This document shows, piece by piece, positions 11,212-21,779 of a stretch of DNA of 64,000 nt. The notes beneath the pieces are model-generated. The model searched no databases and was not told the DNA's origin. It was given only the letters and a program-made list of their open reading frames with translations. The position numbers were made by a program, and so were the translations under genes. The stretch comes from Cantharellus purpuraceus (lineage: Eukaryota > Basidiomycota > Agaricomycetes > Cantharellales > Hydnaceae). Each line of letters starts with the position of its first letter. Within the stretch, counting starts at the first letter, position 1. The stretch covers positions 496,001 to 560,000 of the forward strand of contig JALBUN010000003.1 in NCBI GenBank assembly GCA_025174535.1, in the 5' to 3' direction.

Positions 11212-14200
11212 TAAGCAGTCCTATAGCCTCTGTATGGGCTGAGGGCTGCATTGGTACTCCCCGTACGACAAACAAGGTCCGCCTGAATGCATCTGCTCTT
11301 TCCCACTCTGACTCCCTTACCCTCCTCGTCCACTCTGACTCCATTCCCGATACCGCTATTCAAACATTAATTGACTCCGGGTCTACTCACTGTTTCCTCG
11401 ATTCCTCTTTTTCCGATTTACATAAACTCCATACATACACCATAACTCCGATACCACTCCGATTATTTGACGGCACTACTAATGCTGTTATTTCACGAGC
11501 TATAGATTTGTCTATCCATTTTTCTGTTGGAGAAATCCAGACCCTTACATTCTATGTTACTCCGCTTGACTCCAGCTGTTCTGTGGTTCTCGGACATAAC
11601 TGGCTCACCCGCTACAATCCATTGATTGACTGGGCATTGGGCAATATCACATTCCGTTCTCCAGTACAGGCTGTGTCATCCCCGACATCACCAGCAACTT
11701 TAGGTGTGAAATTATCTTCCGCCTCCGCTGACTCCGCTCCGATAGATACTCCGTCTACCCCTCTGTTCATATTGATGGTGGATGCTATGGTCTTCGCCAG
11801 ACTAAGCAAGCTGGATGATTCTCACACATTCCAGGTTCACCTCTCCGATCTGATATTCCTCACTGCTCGTTCCGCCCAATCCACTCCACCGGACCTCTCT
11901 ATGGTTCCCAAGGAGTATCATGAGTTCACCGATGTGTTCAGCAAGTCTAAAGCCGACTCCCTAGCGGAACACCGACCATACAATCTCAAGATCAAACTGG
12001 ATGACAACTCCACCCCTCCGCTTGGCCCTATCTACTCACTATCACAAAAAGAGCTATTGGCCCTCTGAACATTCATAGACGAGAACTTGGCCACGGGCTT
12101 CATCCGCCCATCCCTATCTCCTCATGGAGCTCCGGTCCTATTTGTCTGCAAAAAGGACGGATCACTCCGTCTATGCGTCGACTTCCATGGACTCAACAAA
12201 ATCACCAAGAAAGACCGATACCCGATACCCTGCACCGCGGACCTACTCGAGAGTCCTCGAAAGGCTAAGATCTACTCCAAAATAGATCTCCAACATGCCT
12301 ACCATCTAGTCCGTATCCAAGAAGGCAATGACCTTCTGCACACGATATGGATCTTTCGAGTGGTGCGTCATGCCCTTCGGTCTAACCAATGCTCCGGCTG
12401 CCTTCCAGAGGTTCATGAATGATACCTTCGCCGACCTTCTCGATGTGACTGTCCTCGTTTACTTAGATGACATTCTGGTATATTCAGACAACGAAGAAGA
12501 ACATCGGACACATGTCCAAGAGGTACTCCGACATCTCCAAAAACATGGCCTCTTTGCCCACGCTGACAAATGTGAATTCCACTCCGACTTGGTTGAATAC
12601 CTAGGCTATATCCTCTCCCCGGCAGGATTAACAATGTCCGACGACAAAATCAAAGCCATACAGGAATGGCCAGAACCCCGGAAAGTCAAGGACATACAGT
12701 CCTTCCTTGGGTTTGCCAACTTCTACCGCCGCTTTATTCACGGCTACTCCGATATCACCGTTCCGCTCACCCGACTCACTAGGAAGGGTACCCAATGGAA
12801 TTTCACTGATGAATGTAGACAGAGCTTTGAGACCTTGAAAAAGGCCTTTACTTCCGCTCTGATACTGACTCATTGGATTCCAGACGTTCCCATCCTATTA
12901 GAGACCGACGCCTCCGACTATGCACTTGCCGCGATCCTGTCCATCATCTCTCCGGACGACGGACAAGTCCACCCAATCGCTTTTCACTCGTGTACATTCA
13001 CGCCCCCCAAACTGAACTATGACATCCATGACAAAGAGCTCCTTGCCATATATGAAGCCTTCTGGATATGGAGACACTACCTTGAGGGTCCCTCTGATCC
13101 AGTGGACGTCATAACGGACCACAAGAACTTGGAATACTTCTCCACAATGAAACTGCTCACCCAGAGACAGGTCCGATGGTCTGAATACCTATCTCAGTTC
13201 AATCTCATTATCCGTTTCCGTCCTGGTCGACTTGGAGCAAAGCCTGATGTGTTAACTAGACGATGGGACGTCTACCCTAAAGAGGGGAATAGCGACTATG
13301 CCACTGTAAACCCCCACAACTTTCGTCCTGTGTTTACTAATGAGCAGCTGGTATACGAGCATCCACCCTCATGACTCCCACTCTCCGAGCTGTCACCATT
13401 ATGGACATCGACCAACTCCGCTCTGACATCCGCTCATCACTCCGATCTGATCCTGTTGCGGTTAAACACTTGGACAACCCTTCCGATCCAAAATGGTCAC
13501 TTGACCCCAAAGGACACCTCTGACACAACAACCGGATATACGTCCCCAATGCCAACGGCCTCTGACTCCGAGTTTTGCAGTATTATCATGATCACCCAAT
13601 CTCCGGCCACTTCAGGCAAAATTGCACACAAGGATTAATCTGACGAGACTATGTATGGCCAAAAATGCAGGAATACATTCAACACTACTGTAACTCCTGC
13701 ACCACCTGTATGCGCTCAAAATTGCAAAGGCACAAACCCTATGGAACGCTCAAACAACTTCCAATCCCGGAGCAACCATGGAACTCCATCTCCATGGATT
13801 TCATAGAGAAGCTCCCCCCATCGCTCGGATATGACACCATACTCGTGATTGTTGACAGGTTCACCAAACAGTCACTATTCATTCCGATGCATGACACCAT
13901 CACCTCCGCCTCGCTAGCTAAATTGTTCGTTCTCCACATATTCTCTAAACATGGAGTCCCGTCGCATGTCACGTCCGATCGGGGTTCGGAGTTCGTGTCC
14001 TCCTTCTTCCGCACATTAGGAAAGGCTCTCGACATGAAGCTCCATTTCACCTCTGGATACCACCCTGAAGGAGACGGACAAACGGAATGAATGAATCAGT
14101 CACTGGAACAATATCTCTGAATCTATTGTAACTATCAACAAGACAACTGGGCTGATCTACTTCTGATCGCAGAGTTTGCCTACAACAACGCTCCAAATGC

Positions 14201-14873
14201 GACTACCGGCATCTCTCCGTTCTTTGCTAATAAAGGCTACCATCCGAACATCTCCGTCCACCTCGAGAAAGAACTTGCCTCCACCAAAGCCCACCAATTT
14301 GTAACCAACCTCGATCAACTACACCAACATCTCCGAGAGACCATCTCCGATGCCCAGAAACAATATCAAGTCTCCGCAGACCGACGCCGCATTCCGGCTC
14401 CGGACCTGCAAATCGGAGACAAAGTATTCGTTAAGGCCGAACACTTCCGGACCACCCGTCCATCAAAGAAACTCTCCGAGAAATACTTAGGTCCTTATGA
14501 GGTCATTGCTCACGCGGGCAGCAGGTCTTTCACCCTCCGCCTCCCAGACCACTTCTGAGCAGTTCATCCGGTCTTCCATATATCAATGCTCGAACCCGCT
14601 ACTATGAACGAGATCTCCGGTCGCACGCAACCTCCACCTCCCCCGATCATCATCGAAGGAGACAATGAATATGAGACATCCGAGATCCTGGACTCGAAGA
14701 TTGACTGTCGATACAAGTGCAAGCTCCAGTACTTAGTCAAATGGACTGGATATGAAGGCACCGATGAAGAGTCTTCATGGATCTCTGCATCCGAACTCGA
14801 TCACGCATCTGAATCCGTCTCTGATTTTCACTCCGCTTATCCAGACAAACCTGGCCCTCTTATGAATCTTTAA
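11209..14873 (+). pseudogene. pol of G1: protease, RT, RNase H, integrase, chromodomain
   Basis: Protease motif LIDSGSTHCF near 11370. RT from about 12080, with [15 protein letters not shown] and the YLDD box at 12460-12471. RNase H has LLETDASDYALAA and YDIHDKELLAIYEAF. Integrase has the HHCC end CNSCTTCMRSK (13689), the Asp in SMDFIEKLP, TSDRGSEFVS and YHPEGDGQTE. The chromodomain near 14665-14840 reads EYETSEILDSKID, then LQYLVKWTGYEG. Interruptions: stops at 12066, 13636, 14088, 14117 and 14556, all readable as CGA changed to TGA, and a frame break near 12340 in RT. Inactive copy. Confidence 0.92.
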
Positions 14874-15031
14874 GTTCGATTACTAATGCTAATTCTATTA
14901 TTTTGCATCACCATTTTATTACAAGTCAAGGGGAATTACCAGCCTGCTCAAAAAAAAAAAAACTCCAAAGGAATATCACTCCACCTCATTCTTTCTCCGT
15001 TCTGAAATTTATAATCATTTTCATCTTTATT

Positions 15032-16717
15032 TTATACATCGCATTTCCTTTTCCCCTTTCCCTTATCTACCTCAGGCTCTGTCTCTGACATCATCTCCGA
15101 CTCCTCATCACTCTCTACATCCGACACCCAATCCTTCTCATCTCCCATGTCTGAATCCTCGTCCAACGGGGCCATGAACTTCTGCAACCAATGTAACTCG
15201 GCTGTCCGACGACCCTCCAGAACCTCCTTCCGTTTCATCGTCCTCACCAAGTCTACTAACAACCCCTCCATCCGCCGAAGGTGCTCCGACTGCAGGTTAA
15301 CCAGCCTGATAAGCTGGCCCATGATGCTATTGGGCGCAGAGACGTGCCCCGTACCTGCACCAGTCGTTGCCCCTTCCGATCCAACGCCGCTACCCCCAGC
15401 TGCCACAGCACCCATCTCAGTCCGCCTCTTTTTGGTTGGACGACCCTCCGATTCCTTCTCTGCCCCTCCTTGTACCGCTAGTCGGGGCTTGATGCTCCGA
15501 CTCCGGGGATCAAACTTTCCATTGATCCTACACCCTCCTTTCTGACCCCAACAATGATCGCAGGACCGAAGGCGGTGAGTTGGGCCGGTAGGCCACACGC
15601 ACTCCACACCCGCATCACAACATAAGTCGCAAGTTACACCGGGTCCACCAAATGGCTCCGTTGGAGCCAGAGCCTTGGGTGGTCCACCCCTCCTCGCTGC
15701 GGCCTCCAAGCGTTCCCTCTCCTCCTCCTTGTCCTGCTGTTCTGCAGCTGCCTTCTCCATCTCGTGCTTGCGGAGCTGGATCACCGACCTCGCGACACGC
15801 AGCTCCTTCTTATGGGTCGCCAACACGTGACTCTCCGCCTTGCACCATATGACCCTCCGGTCCGCCTCCTGCTTCTCCGTATCAGCACTTGGGTAGGCCT
15901 TCAGTGAAAAGACCGCGACGTCGAGGTTCTTCTTGGTGGTAGCAGCATAGAGCTCCGCTCTTTTGCGAGCCTCGACCACAGCTACCCAAGCCATCTCCTC
16001 ATAAGAATTCGAAGTAGGATCCAGCTCTGCATCCATCCCAACATCCACGCCTGCCTCGGGCTCCGCATTTGTGTTGAGCTCCATATTGGCATCGGGATCT
16101 GCTTCCACCTCCGCCCTCTCCGTCTCCGCCGCTGCATCATCTTCCTCAGCTGCCCCCAACTCAAATAAGGGCCGTGCCCATGGACGTAACGGCGAGTCCT
16201 CCGCAGTGACAGTCCTCAAACGAGTTGTCTCCATCCGTGTAATGGAGATGATGGCGACTTCTGGGGTCCCTGGCTGTATGGGCACGCTCGGACTTCCTGG
16301 GTGGCTGGTTTTCCCTGCCCCGGTCACCTCCTCCTCTACCTCCATGGCCGCCTCTAACTCGTGCGCCTGCTCCTCCACTTCCTTCAGTCTTGCGGCCTCC
16401 ATTGCTGCCGCAAGTTCCTTCACCATGTGGGCCCTCTCTGCCTTCACTTCCTCCTCTTTCCTTCTCCGTTCCATTTTCACCGCCTCTTTCCATCGCTGCT
16501 CCTCCTCCTCCTTCCGTCTCCGTTCTGCCTCCTCCTCCTCCTTCCATCTCCGTTCTGCCTCCTCCTCCTCCTTCCGTCTCTGTTCCGCTTCCTCCTCCTC
16601 TTTCCGTTTCCGCTCCTCCTCCTCTTCCTTCCATCGGGCCAAGAGCAACTGCTCAAGCTCAGCCACACTCATGCTTGCCAAAGGGTTTGACATCGTTGAG
16701 GATAAGACCTCAATCAT
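15032..16717 (-). CDS. Antisense ORF (561 codons) in G1: coiled coil plus Cys-rich domain
   Basis: Uninterrupted minus-strand ORF between pol and the 3' LTR, convergent with pol. Residues about 20-130 are Glu/Lys/Arg-rich heptad-like repeats (units like KEEEEAERRRK), predicted coiled coil. An acidic stretch follows at about 190-240, then a helical Lys/Glu region. A Cys cluster at about 361-400 (CDLCCDAGVECVWPTG, then SCDHCWGQKGGC) looks zinc-binding and faintly like a fungal Zn-cluster. A basic patch (PTKKRR) and an acidic tail (DSDMGDEKDW) end it. ATG 16717 lies only 10 nt after a TATA box, so ATG 16693 (MSNPLASM) or 16672 is the likelier start. AATAAA on the minus strand follows the stop. 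Element G3 has a related start in the same place. Function unknown; possibly nuclear or DNA-binding. Confidence 0.72.
   Translation of the reverse strand: MIEVLSSTMSNPLASMSVAELEQLLLARWKEEEEERKRKEEEEAEQRRKEEEEAERRWKEEEEAERRRKEEEEQRWKEAVKMERRRKEEEVKAERAHMVKELAAAMEAARLKEVEEQAHELEAAMEVEEEVTGAGKTSHPGSPSVPIQPGTPEVAIISITRMETTRLRTVTAEDSPLRPWARPLFELGAAEEDDAAAETERAEVEADPDANMELNTNAEPEAGVDVGMDAELDPTSNSYEEMAWVAVVEARKRAELYAATTKKNLDVAVFSLKAYPSADTEKQEADRRVIWCKAESHVLATHKKELRVARSVIQLRKHEMEKAAAEQQDKEEERERLEAAARRGGPPKALAPTEPFGGPGVTCDLCCDAGVECVWPTGPTHRLRSCDHCWGQKGGCRINGKFDPRSRSIKPRLAVQGGAEKESEGRPTKKRRTEMGAVAAGGSGVGSEGATTGAGTGHVSAPNSIMGQLIRLVNLQSEHLRRMEGLLVDLVRTMKRKEVLEGRRTAELHWLQKFMAPLDEDSDMGDEKDWVSDVESDEESEMMSETEPEVDKGKGKRKCDV
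16490..16640 (+). repeat. Trinucleotide-rich degenerate repeat inside the antisense ORF
   Basis: Repeats of about 36 bp built on CCTCCTCCTCCTTCCGTCTC encode the Glu/Arg/Lys coiled-coil units. Copies differ by synonymous or conservative changes. Length may vary between alleles. Confidence 0.7.
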
Positions 16718-16726
16718 GCCCCTCCT

Positions 16727-16734
16727 TTTATATG
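16727..16734 (-). promoter_or_regulatory. TATA box for the antisense ORF
   Basis: The minus strand reads ACATATAAAAGG ending 10 nt before ATG 16717. With initiation about 30 nt downstream the transcript would begin near 16700, just before ATG 16693. It lies outside the LTR, so this would be an internal antisense promoter. Confidence 0.5.
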
Positions 16735-16822
16735 TCTCCAGACCCCCAGCATAACTCCGACCGTGCCCAATCGTCTCACCTATTCAATCCACGGACATGA
16801 GGCCTCAGGGGCTTGGACTTAA

Positions 16823-16834
16823 ATGGAGAGATAC
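16823..16834 (+). other. Polypurine tract of G1
   Basis: ATGGAGAGATAC stands directly before the 3' LTR. G3 has the equivalent GAAGGGAGATAC (minus strand, 51951-51962) next to its LTR, so the element boundary is conserved. Confidence 0.7.
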
Positions 16835-17350
16835 TGTTATGACTATATTCATTAACACCCAGATCCCCATCCAATCCACTCAGATCCCCATGCATATGAA
16901 ATCTATACTCCATTTGGAAACTGCTACGTCTCCATTTACCTGTCCAATTGTCACCACTGATTCCGCCCATCCACCTCCGATTCCGATTGATGCATCAGCA
17001 TCACCATAGGAACCTGGACACCCATCCCCGTCGGACTCGGACATACTCACGTAAGGCCATCGGCCTTGGAGACCCATCACTGGAGTAATTATTATTAGAT
17101 TTCAAATATGTATTTAAGTTGCCCAACTGGGGACTTCATTCCCCAGTTCGAATATCAAATCACGCCTAGCTCCTATGTCCGATCCTAACTCTCTAAGTCG
17201 TACTCCGTCTCCGAAATCTCGGACACCGGTATTAGTGAGGGCGCAGCACATAAGCTGAAGCCAAGTCCGTTCCAACCCCCACGACGTACTCCAACTCTGA
17301 CCCAACCTCCGATCCAAACTCCGACCCCCAATCGGACCTAGTGCATAACA
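16835..17350 (+). repeat. 3' LTR of G1
   Basis: 516 bp, the same length as the 5' LTR, with scattered transitions, most of CpG type. It keeps CAGTTCGAATAT at 17144-17155, the presumed original start-of-transcript sequence. The target duplication GGGCA follows. Confidence 0.92.
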
Positions 17351-18422
17351 GGGCACTATTTTCTGTAGAGATCATCACCTGAGATGTGGCTATCTATGGC
17401 TGTCCAAACCAGTGCAGAAAACAGGGTGGACACCCTTCTTTTTGCCTGATCAGTGCCTAGTTCAGGTATCAGATCAGGTGATTGCCTTGGAATATTCTAC
17501 CCCTTTTCATAACATTCTAGCTGTTTCCTTCTATTATTAGATAGAACTTTCCAGAACCATTATTCAGCTCCTAATCAGTGTTAGTCCAGTGATCAGAACC
17601 TGTGATTGGCTTGGAATATTCTACCCCTTTCTTCCACCTTCCACAACCTTCCAGTAGCTTCCATCTATTAATAGGTAGAATATTCCAGAAGCATTAGTCA
17701 GCCCCTGTAAATACAATATATAAGGAGGTCATTCTGCCTCTGAAATATTCATCATATTCTACCCATCTTCTGCACACCAGTGTGACTAGAGTGGCATACA
17801 GTGTCATCCTCTATATCTCAGTAACTGTTGATTACCAGTTCAAGGATCTTTTACAGTTGTGTAACTGTACTTGATTGCACTCAAAGTAGTGATATTCCTG
17901 CTTTGGGCGTGAGTGTAGTATCTGCCTCACATGACTACAAATCTACAGGGTGAGATTGTCTGTCGATAGTCCTGCTATTAGTGCTCTTGTTTAAGTTACT
18001 AGTGTGTACTGCCTTTGCAGAGCATTAGAAGCTTGAACTTGTGTGAAGCAGTTGCTAGACTACTTCACACATTGCTGTTACCTGCTTCTGAGTGCCACTG
18101 GTTGGACAGTTGGATTATCCACCTCCTTCCTTTAGCCTCTGAGTGCATTCCCTTCTTTTCAGAATATCTGGACCCCCAAGCATCCATGAACTCTAGACTC
18201 TGGAAGTCTTATTCATTTCTTGCTGCTAAGAAACATATTACTTTTCTGCGTATAGTCTGCATTGACCAATACAAAGGATTGTAACCAAAGTACAAACGTT
18301 AAATTGTTTCTGGGGTTGTGCTGCAGCAGGGTTTGATGTTCTTCTCAGCTGTTCATTCACGGAATTGTGGTGATTTAGAGTTTGCCCTAACACCATAATT
18401 TTGCGGGTTCCAAAACAGAGGG

Positions 18423-18589
18423 CGGAGTGTTGTCCTCTTCATTGACGGCCTCTATGTGGTCCGTCGGTTCTTCGACGACCTTGGGGATGGTGTCGATGCT
18501 GGGAGCGGGCACCTTGACAGTTTGTGCATGTTTGGAATTGGCGGTGGATCATGGCATTGGTAGGAGTGAGTATGGCAGTTTGAATATAC
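18423..18589 (-). pseudogene. G0 gag N-terminus and primer site
   Basis: Minus-strand text equal to the G1 gag start (STANSKHAQTVKVPAPS), with a stop at codon 3 where G1 has CGA, again CGA-to-TGA. CAGTTTGAATAT at 18576-18587, two bases from the LTR, is the mirrored primer site. This fragment joins 7411-8433 when L3 copy c is removed. Confidence 0.85.
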
Positions 18590-18726
18590 TGTTACGCACT
18601 AGGTCTGATTGGGGGTCAGAGGTTGGGTCAGAGGTTGGGTCAGAGTGACAGTCGGAGTTGGAGAGGGAATCAGGGTGCATCGTAGGGGTCAGAACGGACT
18701 TGGCTTCAGCTTATGTGCTGCGCCCT

Positions 18727-19348
18727 TGTTATGACTATATTCATTAATGCCCAGATCCCCATCCAATCCACTCAGATCCCCATGCATATGAAATCTATAC
18801 TCCATTTGGAAACCGTCACATCTCCATTTACCTGTCCGATTGTCACCACTGATTCTGCCCATCCGTCTCTGGTTCTGATTGATGCATCACCATCACCATA
18901 GGAACCCGGACATCCATCCCCGTCGGACTCAGACATACTCACGTAAGGCCGTCGGCCTTGGAGACCCATCACTGGAGTAATTATTATTAGATTTCAAATA
19001 TGTATTTAAGCTGTCTGACTGGGGACTTCATCCCCAGTTCGAATATTGAATCACACCTAGTTCCTAAGTCTGATCCTAACTCTCTAAGTCGTACTCCGTC
19101 TCCGAAATCTCAGACACCAGTATTAGTGAGGGCACAGCACATAAGCTGAAGCCAAGTCCGTTCCAACCCCCACAACATACCCAACTCCTTCTCCAACTCT
19201 GACCAAACCTCCAACCAAACCTCCAACCAAACCTCCAACCAAACCTCCAACCAAACCTCCAACCAAACCTCCAACCAAACCTCCAACCAAACCTCCAACC
19301 AAACCTCCAACCAAACCTCCAACCCTCAATCAGACCTAGTGCGTAACA
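18727..19348 (+). repeat. Solo LTR of the G1 family with expanded minisatellite
   Basis: 622 bp, TGTTATGAC...GCGTAACA, flanked by GCCCT (18722-18726, 19349-19353). About 100 bp longer than the G1 LTRs because of a 12-bp tandem array near its 3' end. Confidence 0.9.
19204..19323 (+). repeat. Minisatellite, 12 bp x 10
   Basis: Ten perfect units of AAACCTCCAACC. The G1 LTRs have only a few degenerate units of this kind (CAACCTCC...), so the array expanded in this solo LTR. The Trp/Arg/Phe/Gly and Val/Gly/Leu repeat peptides on the minus strand are artefacts. Confidence 0.93.
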
Positions 19349-20167
19349 GCCCTCACTAATACTGGTGTCTGAGATTTCAGAGATGGAGTACAACTTAGAT
19401 AGTTATTATCGGACTTAGGAACTTGATTTGATATTTGAACTGGGGAATGAAGTCCCCAGTCAGGCAACTTAAATACATATTTGAAATCTAATAATAATTA
19501 CTCCAGTGATGGGTCTCCAAGGCCGACGGCCTTACATGAGTATGTCTGAGTCTGACAGGGACAGATGTCCAGGTTCCTATGGTGATGCTGATGCATCAAT
19601 TGGAACTGGACATGGATGGGTGAGATTCAGCAGTGACAATTGGACAGATAAATGGAGACATGATGGTTTCCAAATGGAGTATAGATTTCATATGTGTGGG
19701 GATCTGAGTGGATTGGATGGGGATCTGGGCATTAATGAATATAGTCATAACAGGGTGTTGGCATGGGTTTTGCTAAAGATGTCGGTGAATTTGTGATATT
19801 CAGTTGGAACATTCTTCATGTCAACTGGAGGGTCCTTGGAGTTCTTTGGAACTGTTGAGGAGATGAACAACTTGAATGTTTGCGCATCAGCTCAGAAAGA
19901 GTCATGGGCAAAGGTTGCTGCATTGGCGAAAGCAATTTTTGGAGCAATAAGTGGAGATGGAGTTATGGAGTTGAGTGGAGCTGATGCTACCGACTTGGAT
20001 GGTGCCAAGGATTTAGTCTCTATTGGAGTCCAGAATGAGATACTGCCCATACCCAGTCAATCAACAGATTGTAGTAGGTGAGCCAGTTGTGTCCCAGAAC
20101 TGCCAAGCAACTAACATCCAACAGAGTTACATAAAAAGTAACGGAGTGGGTTTCTCCCATAGGAAAA

Positions 20168-20898
20168 TGTTATTTGGAAAACTGGACTTCTGGGGAGAAA
20201 AAGGAGAGGGGGGAACAGGAGGGATAGGAGCATATAGGAGGCTCAGGAGCTCATGAGGGGATAAGGAGATGAGGGGAAACGACTGAGAAGGGAAAGGAGG
20301 AGCCCCTGTAAGCTCCACAATGATCTGAACATTCACCCTAATTTTTCTTTTGATTTATTTCGTCATTTTTCCCTATTTGACATCACCCCCCCATTCTGTT
20401 TTTATCATAAATCACTTTCCCTTTATTCACATGACACAGAACTTTTATCACGAGTTATTAGCATGCATATCTTGTATAAAACACGCCTAGCTAGATATGC
20501 AATGGACCAGAGAATTTGCTCTCACTTGTTTTTGTTGACTGTGTCTGAACTATTCGTTTCTGGAATAACTCCAGAACGAACGCGTATTTCTACAATATTT
20601 TGCATACTCTCCCATAGTATTGCAACATATATTCGAATCCCAGTTTGCGAAGCCTAAGCTCCACTGGTTGATTTTCTATTAAGCATTTACTCTTGTTTGA
20701 GTCATCTGCTCCTGATCTCTGCTCAAATTGTCAATATCTAGACGAAGATCACACCAAATTTCATCAAACTTCATAGGAAGATACTACTCAAGTATATCTT
20801 TAATTCGACTATGCATACACCCAGTTCCCATCACTCCCTCTGTCACTATTCAAAATCTACTCTTCACACACCCCCAGCAAGGCGAAATTTTTTCAACA
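20168..20898 (+). repeat. Solo LTR L4 in G2 (first)
   Basis: TGTTATTTGG...TTTTCAACA, flanked by GAAAA (20163-20167, 20899-20903). It interrupts G2 pol. Confidence 0.9.
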
Positions 20899-21033
20899 GA
20901 AAATGGAGTGGCAAGTTGATTGTGGATTTAATAACAGAGTTAGAGGATCCATCAAAGAGCTGTAATGGAATTGGGGTGATGTATTCAGTCCGGAGGTGAT
21001 GTCTGGAGACAAATGAAGAGTCAAGGAAACAAT

Positions 21034-21774
21034 TGTTATTTGGAAGACTGGACTTCTAGGGGAGAGGGGAACAGAGGGGGAACAGAGGGGATAGGAGGAA
21101 TAGGAGCACATAGGAGGCTCAGGAGGTTGAGGGGGAGGTAGGAAAGCGAGGGGAAATGGTTAGGAGGGAAGAGGAGAAGCCCCTGTAAGCTCCACACACA
21201 TCAGATCATTCTCCTATATTTCTTTTATATTTTATTTCATCATTTTTTCCCTATTGGCTCCACCCCCCATTTCGTTTTTATCACAAGTTTCTTTCCCATG
21301 TTTCAAATGACACAGAACTTTTATCACGAGTTATTAGCATGCATATCTTGTATAAAACATGCCTAGCTAGATATGCAATGGATCAGAGAATTTCCTCTCA
21401 CCTGTTTCTGTTGTCTGTGTCTGAACTATTCGTTTCTGGAATAACTCCAGAACGAACGCGTATTTCTACTATCTTTTGCATACTTCTCCAGAGTATTGCA
21501 ACATATATTTGAATCCCAGTTTGCGAAGCTTAAGCTCCACTGGTTGATTTTCTATTAAGCATTTACTCTCATTTGAATCATCTGCTCCTGATCCCTGCTC
21601 GAATTGTCGATATCTAGACGAAGATCACACCAAATCCCATCAACCTTCGTAGGAAGATACTACTCAAGTATATCTTCAATTCGATTATGCATAAATCCAG
21701 TTCCCATCACTCCCTCTGTCTCTATTCGAAATCCACTCTCCACACACCCCCAGCAAGGCGAAATTTTTTCAACA
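21034..21774 (+). repeat. Solo LTR L4 in G2 (second)
   Basis: TGTTATTTGG...TTTTCAACA, flanked by ACAAT (21029-21033, 21775-21779). It is inserted next to the G2 protease motif. It is closer in sequence to the copy at 10059 than to the first L4 in G2. Confidence 0.92.
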
Positions 21775-21779
21775 ACAAT

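Larger units (their letters stand above)
8779..17350 (+). mobile_element. Ty3/Gypsy chromodomain retrotransposon G1 (8.6 kb, complete but decayed)
   Basis: Two LTRs of 516 bp (8779-9294, 16835-17350) with TG...CA ends, and a 5-bp target duplication GGGCA (8774-8778, 17351-17355). Internal order: primer site, gag, slippery site, protease-RT-RNase H-integrase-chromodomain, then a long antisense ORF, a purine tract and the 3' LTR. gag carries a solo L4 LTR. pol has several stops of CGA-to-TGA type and at least one frame break in RT. The element is inactive by itself, yet the antisense ORF is fully open. Confidence 0.93.
8434..18417 (+). repeat. Solo LTR L3 copy c, split by element G1
   Basis: L3 sequence from TGTATGGG (8434) to 8778 and again from 17356 to CAAAACA (18417). 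It is flanked by the perfect duplication GAGGG (8429-8433, 18418-18422) within the gag gene of G0. G1 occupies the middle and is itself flanked by GGGCA duplications of L3 sequence. The order of insertion is therefore G0, then L3 copy c, then G1. Confidence 0.9.
18590..19752 (-). repeat. 5' LTR of G0, split by a solo LTR of the same family
   Basis: G1-type LTR in minus orientation, 18590-18726 plus 19349-19752 (TGTTACGC...GTCATAACA on the plus strand). It is broken by a plus-strand LTR of the same family with GCCCT duplication. To the right lies G2 pol, so G0 inserted into G2. Confidence 0.88.

Noticed and set aside
16071..16754. Ser-rich ORF opposite the 561-codon antisense ORF
   Set aside because: Low-complexity shadow of the coiled-coil codons on the other strand; no motif and no promoter.
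19076..19393. WRFG / VWLE repeat ORFs
   Set aside because: Translations of the 12-bp minisatellite in a solo LTR.
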